A stretch of DNA of 64,000 nt from Natrinema versiforme (GTDB lineage Archaea > Halobacteriota > Halobacteria > Halobacteriales > Natrialbaceae), in NCBI RefSeq assembly GCF_005576615.1, contig NZ_CP040330.1, forward strand, positions 2,914,001 to 2,978,000. The letters are read 5' to 3'. This document shows, piece by piece, positions 16,676 to 26,102 of this stretch; the stretch's first letter is position 1; every line of letters starts with the position of its first letter. The notes under the pieces are model-generated. The model saw only the letters and a list, made by a program, of their open reading frames with translations. It had not been told where the DNA came from and did no database searches. Both the position numbers and the translations under genes were made by a program.

Positions 16676-18012
16676 GGCTGACTCCCTCGCGAGGAGTGGT
16701 CGCCGCGCTCGGCCGGGGTGTCGGTTTCGGCGTCGTCCACCTCATACCGGTCGTCGAATCGGTGACAGGCGATCGGGTGGTGATCCGGACCCGCCGATAG
16801 CGCCGGGTCGCTCGTCTCGCAGGGCGTTTCGAACGCCGACGCGAGGCGCTCGCGTGCAGCGTCGAGGTCGCCCGCCGCGGCGGCCTCGAGCGCCTCCGAA
16901 AGCGCGGCCTCCGCGTCGGGATCCTGCAGTCGTCGGGGGATGTCGTAGGCCTCCCTGAGTGTCGCCGTGAGATCCTCGCGGTGATCGGACCGGGAGTACA
17001 GCGTCTCGAGCCCCGCATCGGGATCCGCGTCGGCGAGTCGGGTTCGCAGGGTCATGATCGCGCGGAACGCGCCTTCCTCGAGGTCGTACTCCGCGGGCGG
17101 GATGACCCGCGGACAGCGGGTGTGGAACCGACAGCCCGAGGGCGGGTCGGTCGGCGACGGGACGCTCCCCTCGAGGACGATCCGGTCGCCCGCCCAGCAG
17201 GGGTCGGGTTCGGGGATGGCCGACAGCAGCGCCTCGGTGTAGGGGTGGGAGGGCGAGTCGAAAACTTCGGCGGTCGTCCCGGTTTCGACGAGTTTGCCGA
17301 GATACATCACGGCGACCCGGTCGGCGACGTGTTCGACGACCGAGAGATCGTGGGCGATGAAGAGGTAGGAGAGGTCGAACCGCTCCTGCAGGTCGGAGAG
17401 TAGATTGAGAATCCCGGCCTGCACGGAGACGTCGAGCGCGGACACGGGCTCATCACAGACGATAAGCGACGGTTCGACCGCGAGCGCGCGGGCGATGCCG
17501 ATCCGCTGGCGCTGCCCGCCCGAGAACTCGTGGGGGTACCGGCTCGCGTGGCCGGCCCGGAGCCCGACCGTCTCGAGCAGGTCCCGAACGCGCTCGTCGC
17601 GTCGCTCCGGCGGCACGATATCGTGGACTGAGAGGGCTTCGCCGACGATTTCGCCGACCGTCAGTTGCGGGTTCAGGCTGGTCGTCGGGTTCTGGAAGAC
17701 GTACTGGATCTCGGTTCGCAACTCCCGCAGTTCCCCTCGAGAGCAGTCCGACAGGTCGGTCCCGCGGTACGCGACCGTGCCGCCGGTCGGCTCGAGCAGT
17801 CCAAGCAGCGTCCGGCCGAGCGTCGTCTTGCCGCAGCCGCTCTCGCCGACCAGCCCGAGCGTCTCACCTTCGCGGATCTCGAGGTCGACGCCGTCGACCG
17901 CCCGGACCGTTTGATCGCGGCCGAGCAACCGATCGAGGAGTCCGTCGGCGGTCGTGTAGTGTTTCTCGAGGTCGGTCGCCCGGAGGAGCGGCTCGTCGTC
18001 GGTCGCGGTCAT
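16672..18012 (-). CDS. Dipeptide/oligopeptide ABC transporter ATP-binding protein (DppF type)
   Basis: This 446-residue ATPase has Walker A GESGCGKT, signature [17 protein letters not shown], Walker [14 protein letters not shown] and a C-terminal oligopeptide-transporter domain with the cysteine pattern [15 protein letters not shown]. About 130 further residues follow that domain ([34 protein letters not shown]), an acidic helical extension longer than in most DppF proteins. It overlaps dppD by 4 bases. Confidence 0.94.
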   Translation of the reverse strand: MTATDDEPLLRATDLEKHYTTADGLLDRLLGRDQTVRAVDGVDLEIREGETLGLVGESGCGKTTLGRTLLGLLEPTGGTVAYRGTDLSDCSRGELRELRTEIQYVFQNPTTSLNPQLTVGEIVGEALSVHDIVPPERRDERVRDLLETVGLRAGHASRYPHEFSGGQRQRIGIARALAVEPSLIVCDEPVSALDVSVQAGILNLLSDLQERFDLSYLFIAHDLSVVEHVADRVAVMYLGKLVETGTTAEVFDSPSHPYTEALLSAIPEPDPCWAGDRIVLEGSVPSPTDPPSGCRFHTRCPRVIPPAEYDLEEGAFRAIMTLRTRLADADPDAGLETLYSRSDHREDLTATLREAYDIPRRLQDPDAEAALSEALEAAAAGDLDAARERLASAFETPCETSDPALSAGPDHHPIACHRFDDRYEVDDAETDTPAERGDHSSRGSQP

Positions 18013-19091
18013 CGCGTCTCACCCCCGTGGTCTCGGTCGGATCGCTCGGTCGCCGGCTCGTCTCGTACCCGCACCTCGTAGTCCAGTCCCCCCTTGAGGT
18101 CGCCGGTGTACTCGAGGCAGGCGGCGAGGTGGGCGTCGGGATCCGCCTCGGCCGCCGGCGTCTCCGAGTCCGTCCCGACGAGCGGCGGACTGCGTCTGGC
18201 ACACGCGTCCTCGGCGTAGGGACACCGAGGGTGAAACCGGCAGCCGGTCGGCGGATCGACGAGCGACGGGACTGTACCGGGGACCGTCGTAAGACGCTCG
18301 CGGTCGTCACCGAGACGGGGGATCGAGGCCAGCAGCCCGACGGTGTAGGGATGTTTGGGGTCGTAGTAGAGCTCCTCGACCGGTGCGCGTTCGACGATCT
18401 CCCCGGCGTACTGCACCAGCACCCGATCGCACAGCTCCGCGACGATCCCGAGGTCGTGGGTGACGAGTTGGATCGCCGTGTCCGATTCCCGCGCGAGGTC
18501 GTCGAGCAACTCGAGGATGCCGGCCTGGACGGTGACGTCGAGCCCGGTCGTCGGTTCGTCGCAGACGAGCAGGTCGGGATCGCATGACAACGCCATCGCG
18601 ATGACGGCCCGCTGTTGCATCCCGCCGGAGAACTCGTGCGGGTAGTCCGCGTACCGCGCGGCCGGCTCCGGAATGCCGACCTGCTCGAGGAGGTCGATCG
18701 CTCGGTCGCGAGCCGCGCGGTCGGACACGTCCTCGTGGGCGCGGATCGCCTCGGCGATCTGTTCGCCGACGGTGTAGACCGGGTTGAGCGCCGCGTCGGC
18801 GTCCTGAAACACCATCGCGATCTCGTCGCCCCGAATCTCCCTGAGTTCGTCGGTCGAACACTCGAGGAGGTTCCGGCCGTCGAGGCGGATCTCGCCGCCG
18901 ACGATCTCGCCGGGCGCTCGAATCAGGCGCAGCAACGCGAGGCTGGCGACGCTCTTGCCGGCCCCGCTCTCGCCGACCAGCCCGACCGCCTCGCCCCGGC
19001 GGATCTCGTAGCTGATGCCGTCGACCGCCCGGACCACGCCGTCGTCCGTGTAAAACTGGACGGTGAGATCCTCGACCTCGAGCAGCGACAT
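18009..19091 (-). CDS. Dipeptide/oligopeptide ABC transporter ATP-binding protein (DppD type)
   Basis: This 360-residue ATPase has Walker A GESGAGKS, signature [17 protein letters not shown], Walker [16 protein letters not shown], and the C-terminal oligo_HPY cysteine motif [15 protein letters not shown]. The start [20 protein letters not shown] at 19091 sits at the permease stop with a one-base overlap. It works with the DppF-type subunit as the ATPase pair. Confidence 0.94.
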   Translation of the reverse strand: MSLLEVEDLTVQFYTDDGVVRAVDGISYEIRRGEAVGLVGESGAGKSVASLALLRLIRAPGEIVGGEIRLDGRNLLECSTDELREIRGDEIAMVFQDADAALNPVYTVGEQIAEAIRAHEDVSDRAARDRAIDLLEQVGIPEPAARYADYPHEFSGGMQQRAVIAMALSCDPDLLVCDEPTTGLDVTVQAGILELLDDLARESDTAIQLVTHDLGIVAELCDRVLVQYAGEIVERAPVEELYYDPKHPYTVGLLASIPRLGDDRERLTTVPGTVPSLVDPPTGCRFHPRCPYAEDACARRSPPLVGTDSETPAAEADPDAHLAACLEYTGDLKGGLDYEVRVRDEPATERSDRDHGGETR

Positions 19092-20212
19092 CAGCGCATC
19101 CGCCTCCGTTCGTCGCTCGCGTCTCGGTGCGGGTCGAGGGCGTCGTTGATCCCGTCGCCCACGAGGTTGATCGCCAGCACGAACAGGAAGATCGCGAACC
19201 CAGGGAAGGCGGTGACGTGCCAGTGGCCCTGCACGAGCGAGTCCCGACCCCGCGAGAGCATCGCGCCCCACTCGGCGCTCCCGGGCTCGAGACCGAGTCC
19301 GAGGAAGCCAAGCGCCGCCGCGGCGAGGACGACCGTCCCGACGTTTAACGTCGCCTGCACGACGACCGGCGCGATGGCGTTCGGAACGACGTGTCGCCGG
19401 ATGATGGCCCGATCGGGGACGCCGAGCGCGCTTGCGGCCGTCACGTACTCGCGTTCGCGGACCGAGAGGATTTCGCCGCGTAACAGTCTGGCGTAGCCGA
19501 TCCAGCCGGTGACGACGAGCGCCAGCACCACCGTCCAGAACCCCCCGCCGAGGATCGGGATCGGCTCGAGGATCGGGACGATCGCGATCGCGAGGACCAG
19601 AAACGGGAAGGCGTAGAGCACGTCGACGATCCGCATAACGACCTCGTCGACCCAGCCGCCGAAATACCCCGCGATCGCGCCGAGAGGGATTCCGACACAC
19701 AGCGCCAGTACGACGGCGACGAGGCCGATTCCCAGCGTGTAGCGCCCGCCGACGAGTACCCGGGCGAGTTGGTCTCGCCCAGCCCAGTCGGTTCCGAAGG
19801 GATGGTCCCACGAGGGCGGCGCGTTCGCTGCCCCGACGGCCGGCTGAGACGGATCGTGCGGGGCCAGCGAGAACGGCTGAAGGGTGATCGTGTACTCCGC
19901 CGTCGAGACTTCGATCGGCCGAGCGAAGACCGCGAGCACCGCCATGCCGACGATGATAGCCAGTCCGATCATCGCCGTGCGATTCCGGCGAAACCGGTGC
20001 CACGCGTCCGCGAGGCGGTGGTGCTCCGTTCCCTCGAGTGCGGGTTCCGCCGGCTCCGTCGCTCCCGTTGCCCCAGTCGCCCCCGTCGGTGATTGGGGTC
20101 CCGCATCGGGACGCTCAGGAGAGCCGTCACTGTCGCGCTGCGACGAGTCGGCGTCGTCGAAGCCGACGATGCAAATCCGGCCGCGTTCGGTGGTGGGTCG
20201 TCGGTCACTCAT
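19091..20212 (-). CDS. Peptide ABC transporter permease (DppC type)
   Basis: This 373-residue permease has an unusually long cytoplasmic N-terminus of about 75 residues, rich in Gly-Ala-Thr (TGATGATGATEPAEPALEGT), before the first helix near 78-97. The inner-membrane permease pattern follows: HPFGTDWAGRDQLARVLVGG, the helices, and the EAA loop RREYVTAASALGVPD-like sequence (EREYVTAASALGVPDRAIIR). The start at 20212 is 2 bases from the upstream permease stop. Confidence 0.92.
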   Translation of the reverse strand: MSDRRPTTERGRICIVGFDDADSSQRDSDGSPERPDAGPQSPTGATGATGATEPAEPALEGTEHHRLADAWHRFRRNRTAMIGLAIIVGMAVLAVFARPIEVSTAEYTITLQPFSLAPHDPSQPAVGAANAPPSWDHPFGTDWAGRDQLARVLVGGRYTLGIGLVAVVLALCVGIPLGAIAGYFGGWVDEVVMRIVDVLYAFPFLVLAIAIVPILEPIPILGGGFWTVVLALVVTGWIGYARLLRGEILSVREREYVTAASALGVPDRAIIRRHVVPNAIAPVVVQATLNVGTVVLAAAALGFLGLGLEPGSAEWGAMLSRGRDSLVQGHWHVTAFPGFAIFLFVLAINLVGDGINDALDPHRDASDERRRMR

Positions 20213-20214
20213 AG

Positions 20215-21162
20215 TCAGTATCGAATGCGGGGATCGAGGACGGCGTAGATGATGTCGACGAGCAGGTTCACGAGGACGATCGAGACGCCGATGACCAGCA
20301 CGGCGGCCTGAATGACGGGGTAGTTTCGCTGCAGGATCGACTGGACCAGCAGCCGCCCCATGCCCGGCCACGAGAAGATCTGTTCGACGACGACGGCACC
20401 GTCGACCAGAAACGCCAGCTGGAGGCCGGCGACGGTCACGACCGGGAGCAGGGAGTTCCGCAGAACGTGTTTCAGGATCACCGTTCGCTCGCGGAGCCCC
20501 TTCGCGCGTGCGGTCCGGACGTATCCCGCCTCGAGCTCCCGCAGCATCGACGAACGGAGCAAGCGCGTGACGAGCGCGGCCGAGGCCGTTCCGAGCGTGA
20601 TCGTCGGCAGGAGCATGAACTTCGCCATCGCGAGGCTCGCGAGCGGCGCGTCCGGCGGGATCACCCGGAACCACCCCAGCCGGACGCTGAAGACCAACAG
20701 GAGGACGAGGCCGAGCCAGAAGTTCGGCGTCGCGATCCCGGCGAGGGCGGCGACCCTGCTGAGTTCGTCGGCCGGTTCGCCTCGCTTGACCGCGGCGACG
20801 ATGCCCGCCGGGACCCCGATCGCGAGCGCGAGCAGCCACGCGGCCCCGCCAAGCGCCAGCGTCGCTGGGAGTCGCCGACCGATCGTCGCCGCGACGCTCC
20901 GCCCGGTGACCGGCGACCGCCCGAACTCGAGTGCGAGGGCGTCCCGCAGCCAGAGCACGTACTGTTCCCACACCGGCCGATCGAGGTGGTACTCGGCCCG
21001 GATCGAGGCCTCGGTCTCGGGGCTTACAGTCTGGTAGCCGATGATCGCGTCGACCGGATCGCCCGGCAGCGCGTGCAGAAACGAGAACGTCAGGACGGTC
21101 ACGCCCAGGAGGACCGGAACGGCGACCAGCAGCCGCGTGAGGACGTATCTCCCGAGGGACAT
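20215..21162 (-). CDS. Peptide ABC transporter permease (DppB type)
   Basis: This 315-residue permease begins YVLTRLLVAVPVLLGVTVLT and continues FLHALPGDPVDAI, the DppB opening pattern. The EAA loop is AGYVRTARAKGLRERTVILK. Six hydrophobic segments are visible. It follows the binding-protein gene with a gap of 7 bases. Confidence 0.94.
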   Translation of the reverse strand: MSLGRYVLTRLLVAVPVLLGVTVLTFSFLHALPGDPVDAIIGYQTVSPETEASIRAEYHLDRPVWEQYVLWLRDALALEFGRSPVTGRSVAATIGRRLPATLALGGAAWLLALAIGVPAGIVAAVKRGEPADELSRVAALAGIATPNFWLGLVLLLVFSVRLGWFRVIPPDAPLASLAMAKFMLLPTITLGTASAALVTRLLRSSMLRELEAGYVRTARAKGLRERTVILKHVLRNSLLPVVTVAGLQLAFLVDGAVVVEQIFSWPGMGRLLVQSILQRNYPVIQAAVLVIGVSIVLVNLLVDIIYAVLDPRIRY

Positions 21163-21169
21163 CTATGGG

Positions 21170-22816
21170 TCAGTCCGGACGGACGTATTCGTCGGCGATT
21201 CGCTCTCGAAACCCCTCGTCGGCGTACGTCTCGAGCAGCGGTGAGATCGGCGTGTAGGTCGGCTGCCCGTGCCCGTGATAGACGTTCTCGACGATCGCCT
21301 CGCGTGGAATCAACATGTTACAGCCCCGGCGGACCTGCTCGTCGGTAAACGGCTCGCGATAGAGCGGGTAGATCACCAGATCGAACCCGCCGCCGACGTG
21401 ACGATCGACGTCGTATGCGTCGTCTTCGCCAAGTTCGGCGAGACTCGCCGACGGCACGCCGTCGCTGAAGTCGATATCGCCGGCCTCGAGCGCGCCCCGT
21501 CGAGCGGCCGCCTCCGTGATGATCTCGAGGGTCACGGTTTCGATCGGTGCCGGGGCCGGGACCCTCTCGTCGCCGTCGAACCAGTAGTCCTCGAACCGCC
21601 TCAGCCGCCAGTGATCGCCCGCTCGGTAGTCGTTGAACCGATAGGGACCGGTTCCGACCGGCCGCGACGCGAGGTCGAGGTCGCCGTCGATCGCCGCCAT
21701 CGGGACGATCGGGAGGTCGAACAGTCGCCGTTCGAAGGGGCCGTACTTCCGCCAGCAGCGGATGTCGATCGTGTAGTCGTCGACGATCTCGCTGCCGTCG
21801 TACCAGTCGGTGACGTCCGACTCCCTGGCTTCGCCCTCGTAGCGTTCGAACGAGCCCTTGACGTGTGCAGCGGTCAGTTCCTCGCCGTTGTGAAAGCGGA
21901 CGCCTTCTCGGAGGGCAACCCGGTAGGTCGTCGAATCGAGTTGCGTCCAGTCCGCGGCCAACACCGGTTGGACCGTCCCGTCGAAATCGACGCCCGTCAG
22001 CCCCTCGTAGACGAGCTGCGTCGCCCGACTCGAGGCGGTGTCGTTCATCGAGACCGGATCGGTGGTCGAAACGTCGCCGCCGAGGTCGCCGACGAACTCG
22101 TTGCCGTCCTCGAGATCGGTGTAGACGCCCGCCCACGGGGCATAGATCGCGGTGTAGGTCCCGGACTCGAGCGGATACGCCCGCCAGCCGCTGACGCTGT
22201 CGGCGTCCCAGACGTGTGCCGCTTCGCTCACGCGGACGAACGACGCCGGGGAGTCGGCGACCAGTTCCTCCTGTAACTGCTGGTAGATCTCGACCCGCTC
22301 GTCCGGGGATGTCTCCTCGAGGCCGTCGTCGATGTATTCGTCGACGGTCTCGCTGGCGTAGTGGTTGATGTTGAGCCCGGTGGGCGTGTGATTGTCGGAG
22401 TGAAACAGCGTATTGACGTAGTCGTCGGGGTCCCAGCCGCCGGTCCAACTGACGATGAAGAGGGCGTTTTCCTCGTCGTCGGCCGCCGTGTTCAGCATCT
22501 CGAGATAGGTCGTCCACTCGTATTCGCTGATCGAGATATCGAAGAAACCGGTGTCCTCGAGTTCGGTCGCGAGGAGTTGTGCGAACCGGCTCCGCTCGGT
22601 GTCTTCGGTGATCGCGATCGTCGTCTCGAACGGCGGCTCGATGCCGGTCGCCTCGAACCCCGTCTGAATCAACTCCTCGGCCGGGCCGTCGGCTTCGATA
22701 TCGTTACTGCGAACACAGCCCGCCAATCCGGCGATGCCGGCCGTGCCCACGCCCTTCAGCAGCGACCGCCGCCGCAGGCGATGGCGGTCACTCGGCCCGA
22801 CGCGGTTCTCTGCCAT
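21170..22816 (-). CDS. Circularly permuted family-5 substrate-binding lipoprotein of the peptide transporter
   Basis: This 548-residue Tat lipoprotein has RRRSLLKGVGTAGIAGLAGC with lipid-attachment Cys34. The two halves of the family-5 (DppA/OppA) fold are in swapped order. Residues about 45-235 match the part that is normally C-terminal (YEWTTYLEML, SWTGGWDPDDYVNTLFHSD, DERVEIYQQLQEELVADSPA). Residues about 245-548 match the normal N-terminal part (PVSMNDTASSRATQLVYEGL, YRVALREGVRFHNGEELTA, RPVGTGPYRFNDY, VRRGCNMLIPREAIVENVYH). The protein ends where a normal one would continue into the present start. ATG at 22816 is preferred; 22831 would add five residues. It is first in the operon and defines the transported ligand, likely peptides. 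Confidence 0.92.
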   Translation of the reverse strand: MAENRVGPSDRHRLRRRSLLKGVGTAGIAGLAGCVRSNDIEADGPAEELIQTGFEATGIEPPFETTIAITEDTERSRFAQLLATELEDTGFFDISISEYEWTTYLEMLNTAADDEENALFIVSWTGGWDPDDYVNTLFHSDNHTPTGLNINHYASETVDEYIDDGLEETSPDERVEIYQQLQEELVADSPASFVRVSEAAHVWDADSVSGWRAYPLESGTYTAIYAPWAGVYTDLEDGNEFVGDLGGDVSTTDPVSMNDTASSRATQLVYEGLTGVDFDGTVQPVLAADWTQLDSTTYRVALREGVRFHNGEELTAAHVKGSFERYEGEARESDVTDWYDGSEIVDDYTIDIRCWRKYGPFERRLFDLPIVPMAAIDGDLDLASRPVGTGPYRFNDYRAGDHWRLRRFEDYWFDGDERVPAPAPIETVTLEIITEAAARRGALEAGDIDFSDGVPSASLAELGEDDAYDVDRHVGGGFDLVIYPLYREPFTDEQVRRGCNMLIPREAIVENVYHGHGQPTYTPISPLLETYADEGFRERIADEYVRPD

Positions 22817-23171
22817 CGCTATGAGGTTCAAATCGTGGCGACATATTCCTTGTGATGGCGAAACACATTAGTTGAAAACCGAATGCGTCCGGTACAGCTG
22901 AGACTCCGTCTCCGTCGAAGATACAACGGAACGGAATATCGGGAGACGTGCTATGCGTTTGGCCGAGAAACGAGTGGGTCGTACGTTTCGTGTTCGAACG
23001 TCCCGAGAATCGTCCCGTCTATCGTCTTGACGTGGGTGTACAGGACGCCTTCGTCCGCCGCAGACGGTCGGCACGCGCCATATCGTATTCACGACTTACA
23101 GCCGTTGGACCACCGATAGTGAGAAAGCCGACCGGATCTGAACGGGGGAGACCAGAACGAACCGAGAACTG
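22817..23171. other. Intergenic stretch upstream of the peptide transporter operon
   Basis: No convincing gene is seen in these 355 bases. Short frames exist on both strands but have arginine-rich, non-halophilic composition. The leftward transporter promoter must lie here; a TATA-like ggaatatg reads leftwards about 30 bases before the 22816 start. Confidence 0.4.
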
Positions 23172-23741
23172 TCAGTGGTCGCCGTCTTCGTCGACGATAA
23201 CGACCTCGCCGTCGACGACGTCGACGTTGATCAGCGTCTTGACGTCGTAGCCCGCGTCGTCGACCTTGTTCTCGCCGCCGACCTTCTTGATGACCGCGAC
23301 CGTGTCGATGACCTCGGCACCGATCTCGTCGAGGGCCTCGAGCACCGACGCGAGCGTGCCGCCGGTCGAGAGCACGTCGTCGAGCACGAGCACGCGCTCG
23401 CCCTCGCGGACATCGTTGATGTACATCTCGTTCTCCGAGTAGCCGGTCTTCTGAGAGATCGCGACCTCGTCCTTGAGGCCGTACTGGCGCTTGCGGATGA
23501 CCGTCAGCGGAATGTCGGTCATCAGGGAGACAGCCGTCGAGATGTGAATGCCCATCGCCGCGGGCGTGACGATCCGGTCAACGTTCTCGAGTTCGGCCTT
23601 CCGGATGATTCGGATGACGATCTCCCGCAGGAGCGTCGGATCGAGCTTCGGGACGCCGTCGCTGATCGGGTGAACGAAGTAGTGATAGCCGTTCTTCTCG
23701 ATGATCGGCGCCTCGAGGAGCGACTGCTTCAGTTGATCCAT
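23172..23741 (-). CDS. hpt: Hypoxanthine/guanine phosphoribosyltransferase (archaeal, APRT-like)
   Basis: This 189-residue purine salvage enzyme transfers phosphoribose from PRPP to a purine base. The PRPP-binding motif is [20 protein letters not shown] (about residues 120-140), and the conserved [18 protein letters not shown] and [13 protein letters not shown] regions match the archaeal HptA group. [12 protein letters not shown] at 23741 is the natural start; the longer frame adds unrelated residues. The acidic C-terminus ([14 protein letters not shown]) is typical of halophiles. Confidence 0.92.
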   Translation of the reverse strand: MDQLKQSLLEAPIIEKNGYHYFVHPISDGVPKLDPTLLREIVIRIIRKAELENVDRIVTPAAMGIHISTAVSLMTDIPLTVIRKRQYGLKDEVAISQKTGYSENEMYINDVREGERVLVLDDVLSTGGTLASVLEALDEIGAEVIDTVAVIKKVGGENKVDDAGYDVKTLINVDVVDGEVVIVDEDGDH

Positions 23742-23918
23742 GTCGTAGGTCGGTTGGTAGCGGAGTAAAAGTTGACGATACGAGCGAAGTGGCGCCACCT
23801 GCGAACGTCCCGCATTCGCCGCGGCGGGTCGGAGCGCTTCGGCACCGACTCGAGTCGAGACGCTCGTTTTCGCGCCCGCAAGGCGGCCGAATCGATCGGG
23901 TCTCGAGCGCCGCCGGCG

Positions 23919-24584
23919 CTACTTGTCGGTCCCGTAGCTGAGTTCCGGCGGCTGATCGCCGTGGCCGAGGCGCATGTTCCGTTCGTGGTAGACGTGTGCG
24001 ACCGCAGTGAGCGTGAACGTGACCGCGACGACGGCCGCCCACGACAGGTTCGACAGGATCGTCAGCGGATAGATCCCCAGCCAGAGCGCGGCGACCAGCG
24101 CGCAACTGATCGCGCCGAGTGAGAGGTACAGTTCCCGCCACGCGAACTCGCGGCCGGGGACGATCTCGAGGTAGACGCTGATGTCCCGCGTTCGTTCGGT
24201 CCCCTCGATGACGCCCCGATCGGAGTCGAAACGGAGGATCCCGGCCGTATCCATCTTCGGGAGATGGGTTTGCTGGAGTGTCGTATAGACGCGTTTGCGC
24301 TGTTCCGGGGTGACGCCCTCGAGGGTCGTGTCGTACTCCCACGCGGCGACCTGCTGGGCCAGATCCCCGAGTTCGACGGGTCGGTGGTCCTGCTTGAGGT
24401 ACTGGAGGACGTAGCGCCGTCGCTGGTTTCGGAGGACTTCGAATATCTCGCCTTTGGAGAGCGATTCGTTCGTATCGGACGTGTCGCCGTCGGCGTCTGG
24501 GGTGTCGGCGTCGGCATCGGCCTCACCACCCTCGTCGGCCGCGGTGGCGTCGTCGAGTTGCTGTCGTTGTGCCACCTCGATCAC
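23919..24584 (-). CDS. DUF7344 winged-helix protein with two membrane helices
   Basis: This 221-residue protein has an acidic head (ADADADTPDADGDTSDTNES), then the winged helix EIFEVLRNQRRRYVLQYLKQ, LGDLAQQVAAWE and RKRVYTTLQQTHLPKMDTAG. It ends with two hydrophobic helices near residues 155-200 (YLSLGAISCALVAALWLGIY and AAVVAVTFTLTAVAHVY). A DNA-binding domain tethered to the membrane suggests a regulator responding to the cell envelope, though this is inference. Confidence 0.82.
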   Translation of the reverse strand: MIEVAQRQQLDDATAADEGGEADADADTPDADGDTSDTNESLSKGEIFEVLRNQRRRYVLQYLKQDHRPVELGDLAQQVAAWEYDTTLEGVTPEQRKRVYTTLQQTHLPKMDTAGILRFDSDRGVIEGTERTRDISVYLEIVPGREFAWRELYLSLGAISCALVAALWLGIYPLTILSNLSWAAVVAVTFTLTAVAHVYHERNMRLGHGDQPPELSYGTDK

Positions 24585-24695
24585 CTCAGGTTGCCGGCTA
24601 CCGGTGCCGTCGCACGAAGATCCGCATCCGGTCGTCTATCCATTACGTCGGTCGGATGAACCCCACCCATATAATTCTCCTGACGGCCCGCCCGC

Positions 24696-25865
24696 TCAGT
24701 CGGCCGCCGCGGAACCGCACACCGCGGCGATCGAGTCGGCGATTTCGCCGCCCAGCCCCGCCTTCGTCCCCTCGTAGCGGGCGGCGTCGTTCGCGTGGAC
24801 CAGCAGCGCCGACGTTTCCGCCGCACCCATCACGCTCGCGTCGTTTGCGACGACGAAGGCCAGCCCGGCCCGCTCGAGCGTCTCCCTCGCCCGCTGGATC
24901 ATGGCCCCCTCGTCACCGGACGTTTCGGTCTTGAAGCCGACGATGGGGAGGTCGGGGTGCTCGGAGCGGATCTCGTCGATGAGCTTCGGGGTCGGCTCGA
25001 GTTCGAGCGTAAGCTCCTGTCCCGAACGGATCTTCTCGTCGCTCGTCTCGACGGTGTAGTCGCCGATCGCGGCCGCCGAAACGAGCGCGTCGGCCTCGGC
25101 GCAGGCCTCGCGGGTCGCGTCGAGCATCTCCGCGGCGCTCTCGACCGCGCGGACATCGGCGTAGGGGACCGCCGGCCCGTCGTGGACGAGCGTGACAGTT
25201 GCCCCGCGGACGTAGCAGGCCTGCGCGACCGCGCGGCCCATCTTCCCCGACGAGCGGTTCGTGATGATCCGAACGGGGTCGATCGACTCGCTGGTCGCCC
25301 CGCTGGTGACGACGACGTGCTCGCCCTCGAGCGGCCGGTCGCCGGCCGCGCGGGCCGTCTCGCAGACGATCGCCTCCTCGCTGGCGATCTTGGCCTTCCC
25401 CTCTTCGAGGCGCGGGTCGACGAAGTCGACGCCCCACCCCTCGACGGTCTCGATTGCCTCGAGCACGCCGGGGTGGTCGTACATCGGTTCGTGCATGGCC
25501 GGCGCGATCACGACCGGCGTCTCGGCGCCGAGCGCGGTCGTCGCACACGTGGTGACCGGCGTATCGTCGACGGCACCGGCGATCTTCCCGACGGTGTTGG
25601 CCGTCGCGGGCGCGATCACGAACACGTCGGCCCAGCCGTCGTAGCCACAGAGGTCGACGTGTTCGACGCTCCCCGTGATCTCCGTGACCACCTCGTTCTC
25701 GGTCGCGAACTCGACGGCCCACGGGTGGATGATCCCCTGCGCGCTGTCGGTCATCACTCCGCGAACCGCCGCACCCTGCCGCCGCAACTCGTGGGCCAGT
25801 TCGACCGTCTTGACGGCCGCGATCGACCCCGTCACCCCGAGCGCGACGTTGACTCCCTCGAGCAT
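24696..25865 (-). CDS. coaBC: Bifunctional phosphopantothenoylcysteine decarboxylase/phosphopantothenate-cysteine ligase
   Basis: This 389-residue coenzyme A biosynthesis enzyme has an N-terminal flavoprotein decarboxylase domain (NVALGVTGSIAAVKTVELAH, VIAPATANTVGKIAGAVDD, IAPAMHEPMYDHP). The C-terminal ligase domain contains VVTSGATSESIDPVRIITNR then SSGKMGRAVAQA, and the AAIGDY and TPKLIDEI motifs. Length and order are standard for CoaBC. Confidence 0.95.
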   Translation of the reverse strand: MLEGVNVALGVTGSIAAVKTVELAHELRRQGAAVRGVMTDSAQGIIHPWAVEFATENEVVTEITGSVEHVDLCGYDGWADVFVIAPATANTVGKIAGAVDDTPVTTCATTALGAETPVVIAPAMHEPMYDHPGVLEAIETVEGWGVDFVDPRLEEGKAKIASEEAIVCETARAAGDRPLEGEHVVVTSGATSESIDPVRIITNRSSGKMGRAVAQACYVRGATVTLVHDGPAVPYADVRAVESAAEMLDATREACAEADALVSAAAIGDYTVETSDEKIRSGQELTLELEPTPKLIDEIRSEHPDLPIVGFKTETSGDEGAMIQRARETLERAGLAFVVANDASVMGAAETSALLVHANDAARYEGTKAGLGGEIADSIAAVCGSAAAD

Positions 25866-26070
25866 TCAGTCACAGTTCGCGCGTGGTCGGTTTATCAGTA
25901 CCGCCATCGGCATCGATCTCGACATCGGCTCCGTCACCGGCTGCGGACGCGGGTCCGGAATCCGTCGGCGTCGCGACGCGATCGCTCCGAGAGAACGCCT
26001 CGTGCGAGACGGCGAGGATCGTTCCGACGCGAGCGGGTACACAGTGGTGCTGTTCCGACGCGGGTTCTCT

Positions 26071-26080
26071 ATTATTAAGT
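26071..26080 (+). promoter_or_regulatory. TATA element for the dgcN-dgcA pair
   Basis: The sequence attattaagt is centred about 27 bases before the ATG at 26103, consistent with a leaderless transcript of the two-gene unit. The 237 bases between coaBC and this gene hold no other supported gene. Confidence 0.55.
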
Positions 26081-26102
26081 AACCCCCTCACCATGTGCCA
26101 GT

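Noticed and set aside
22826-22846. A ggttcaaatc sequence like a tRNA T-loop upstream of the peptide transporter
   Set aside because: The flanking bases do not pair into a T-stem and no acceptor or anticodon arm is found nearby.
22868-23092. A 74-residue minus-strand frame in the gap before hpt
   Set aside because: Arg/Ser-rich composition, no promoter at the right distance, and no recognisable domain.
25870-26094. A minus-strand frame between coaBC and dgcN, and an overlapping plus-strand frame
   Set aside because: The minus frame starts within the TATA region of dgcN and is low in conserved-looking content; neither frame is better than chance.
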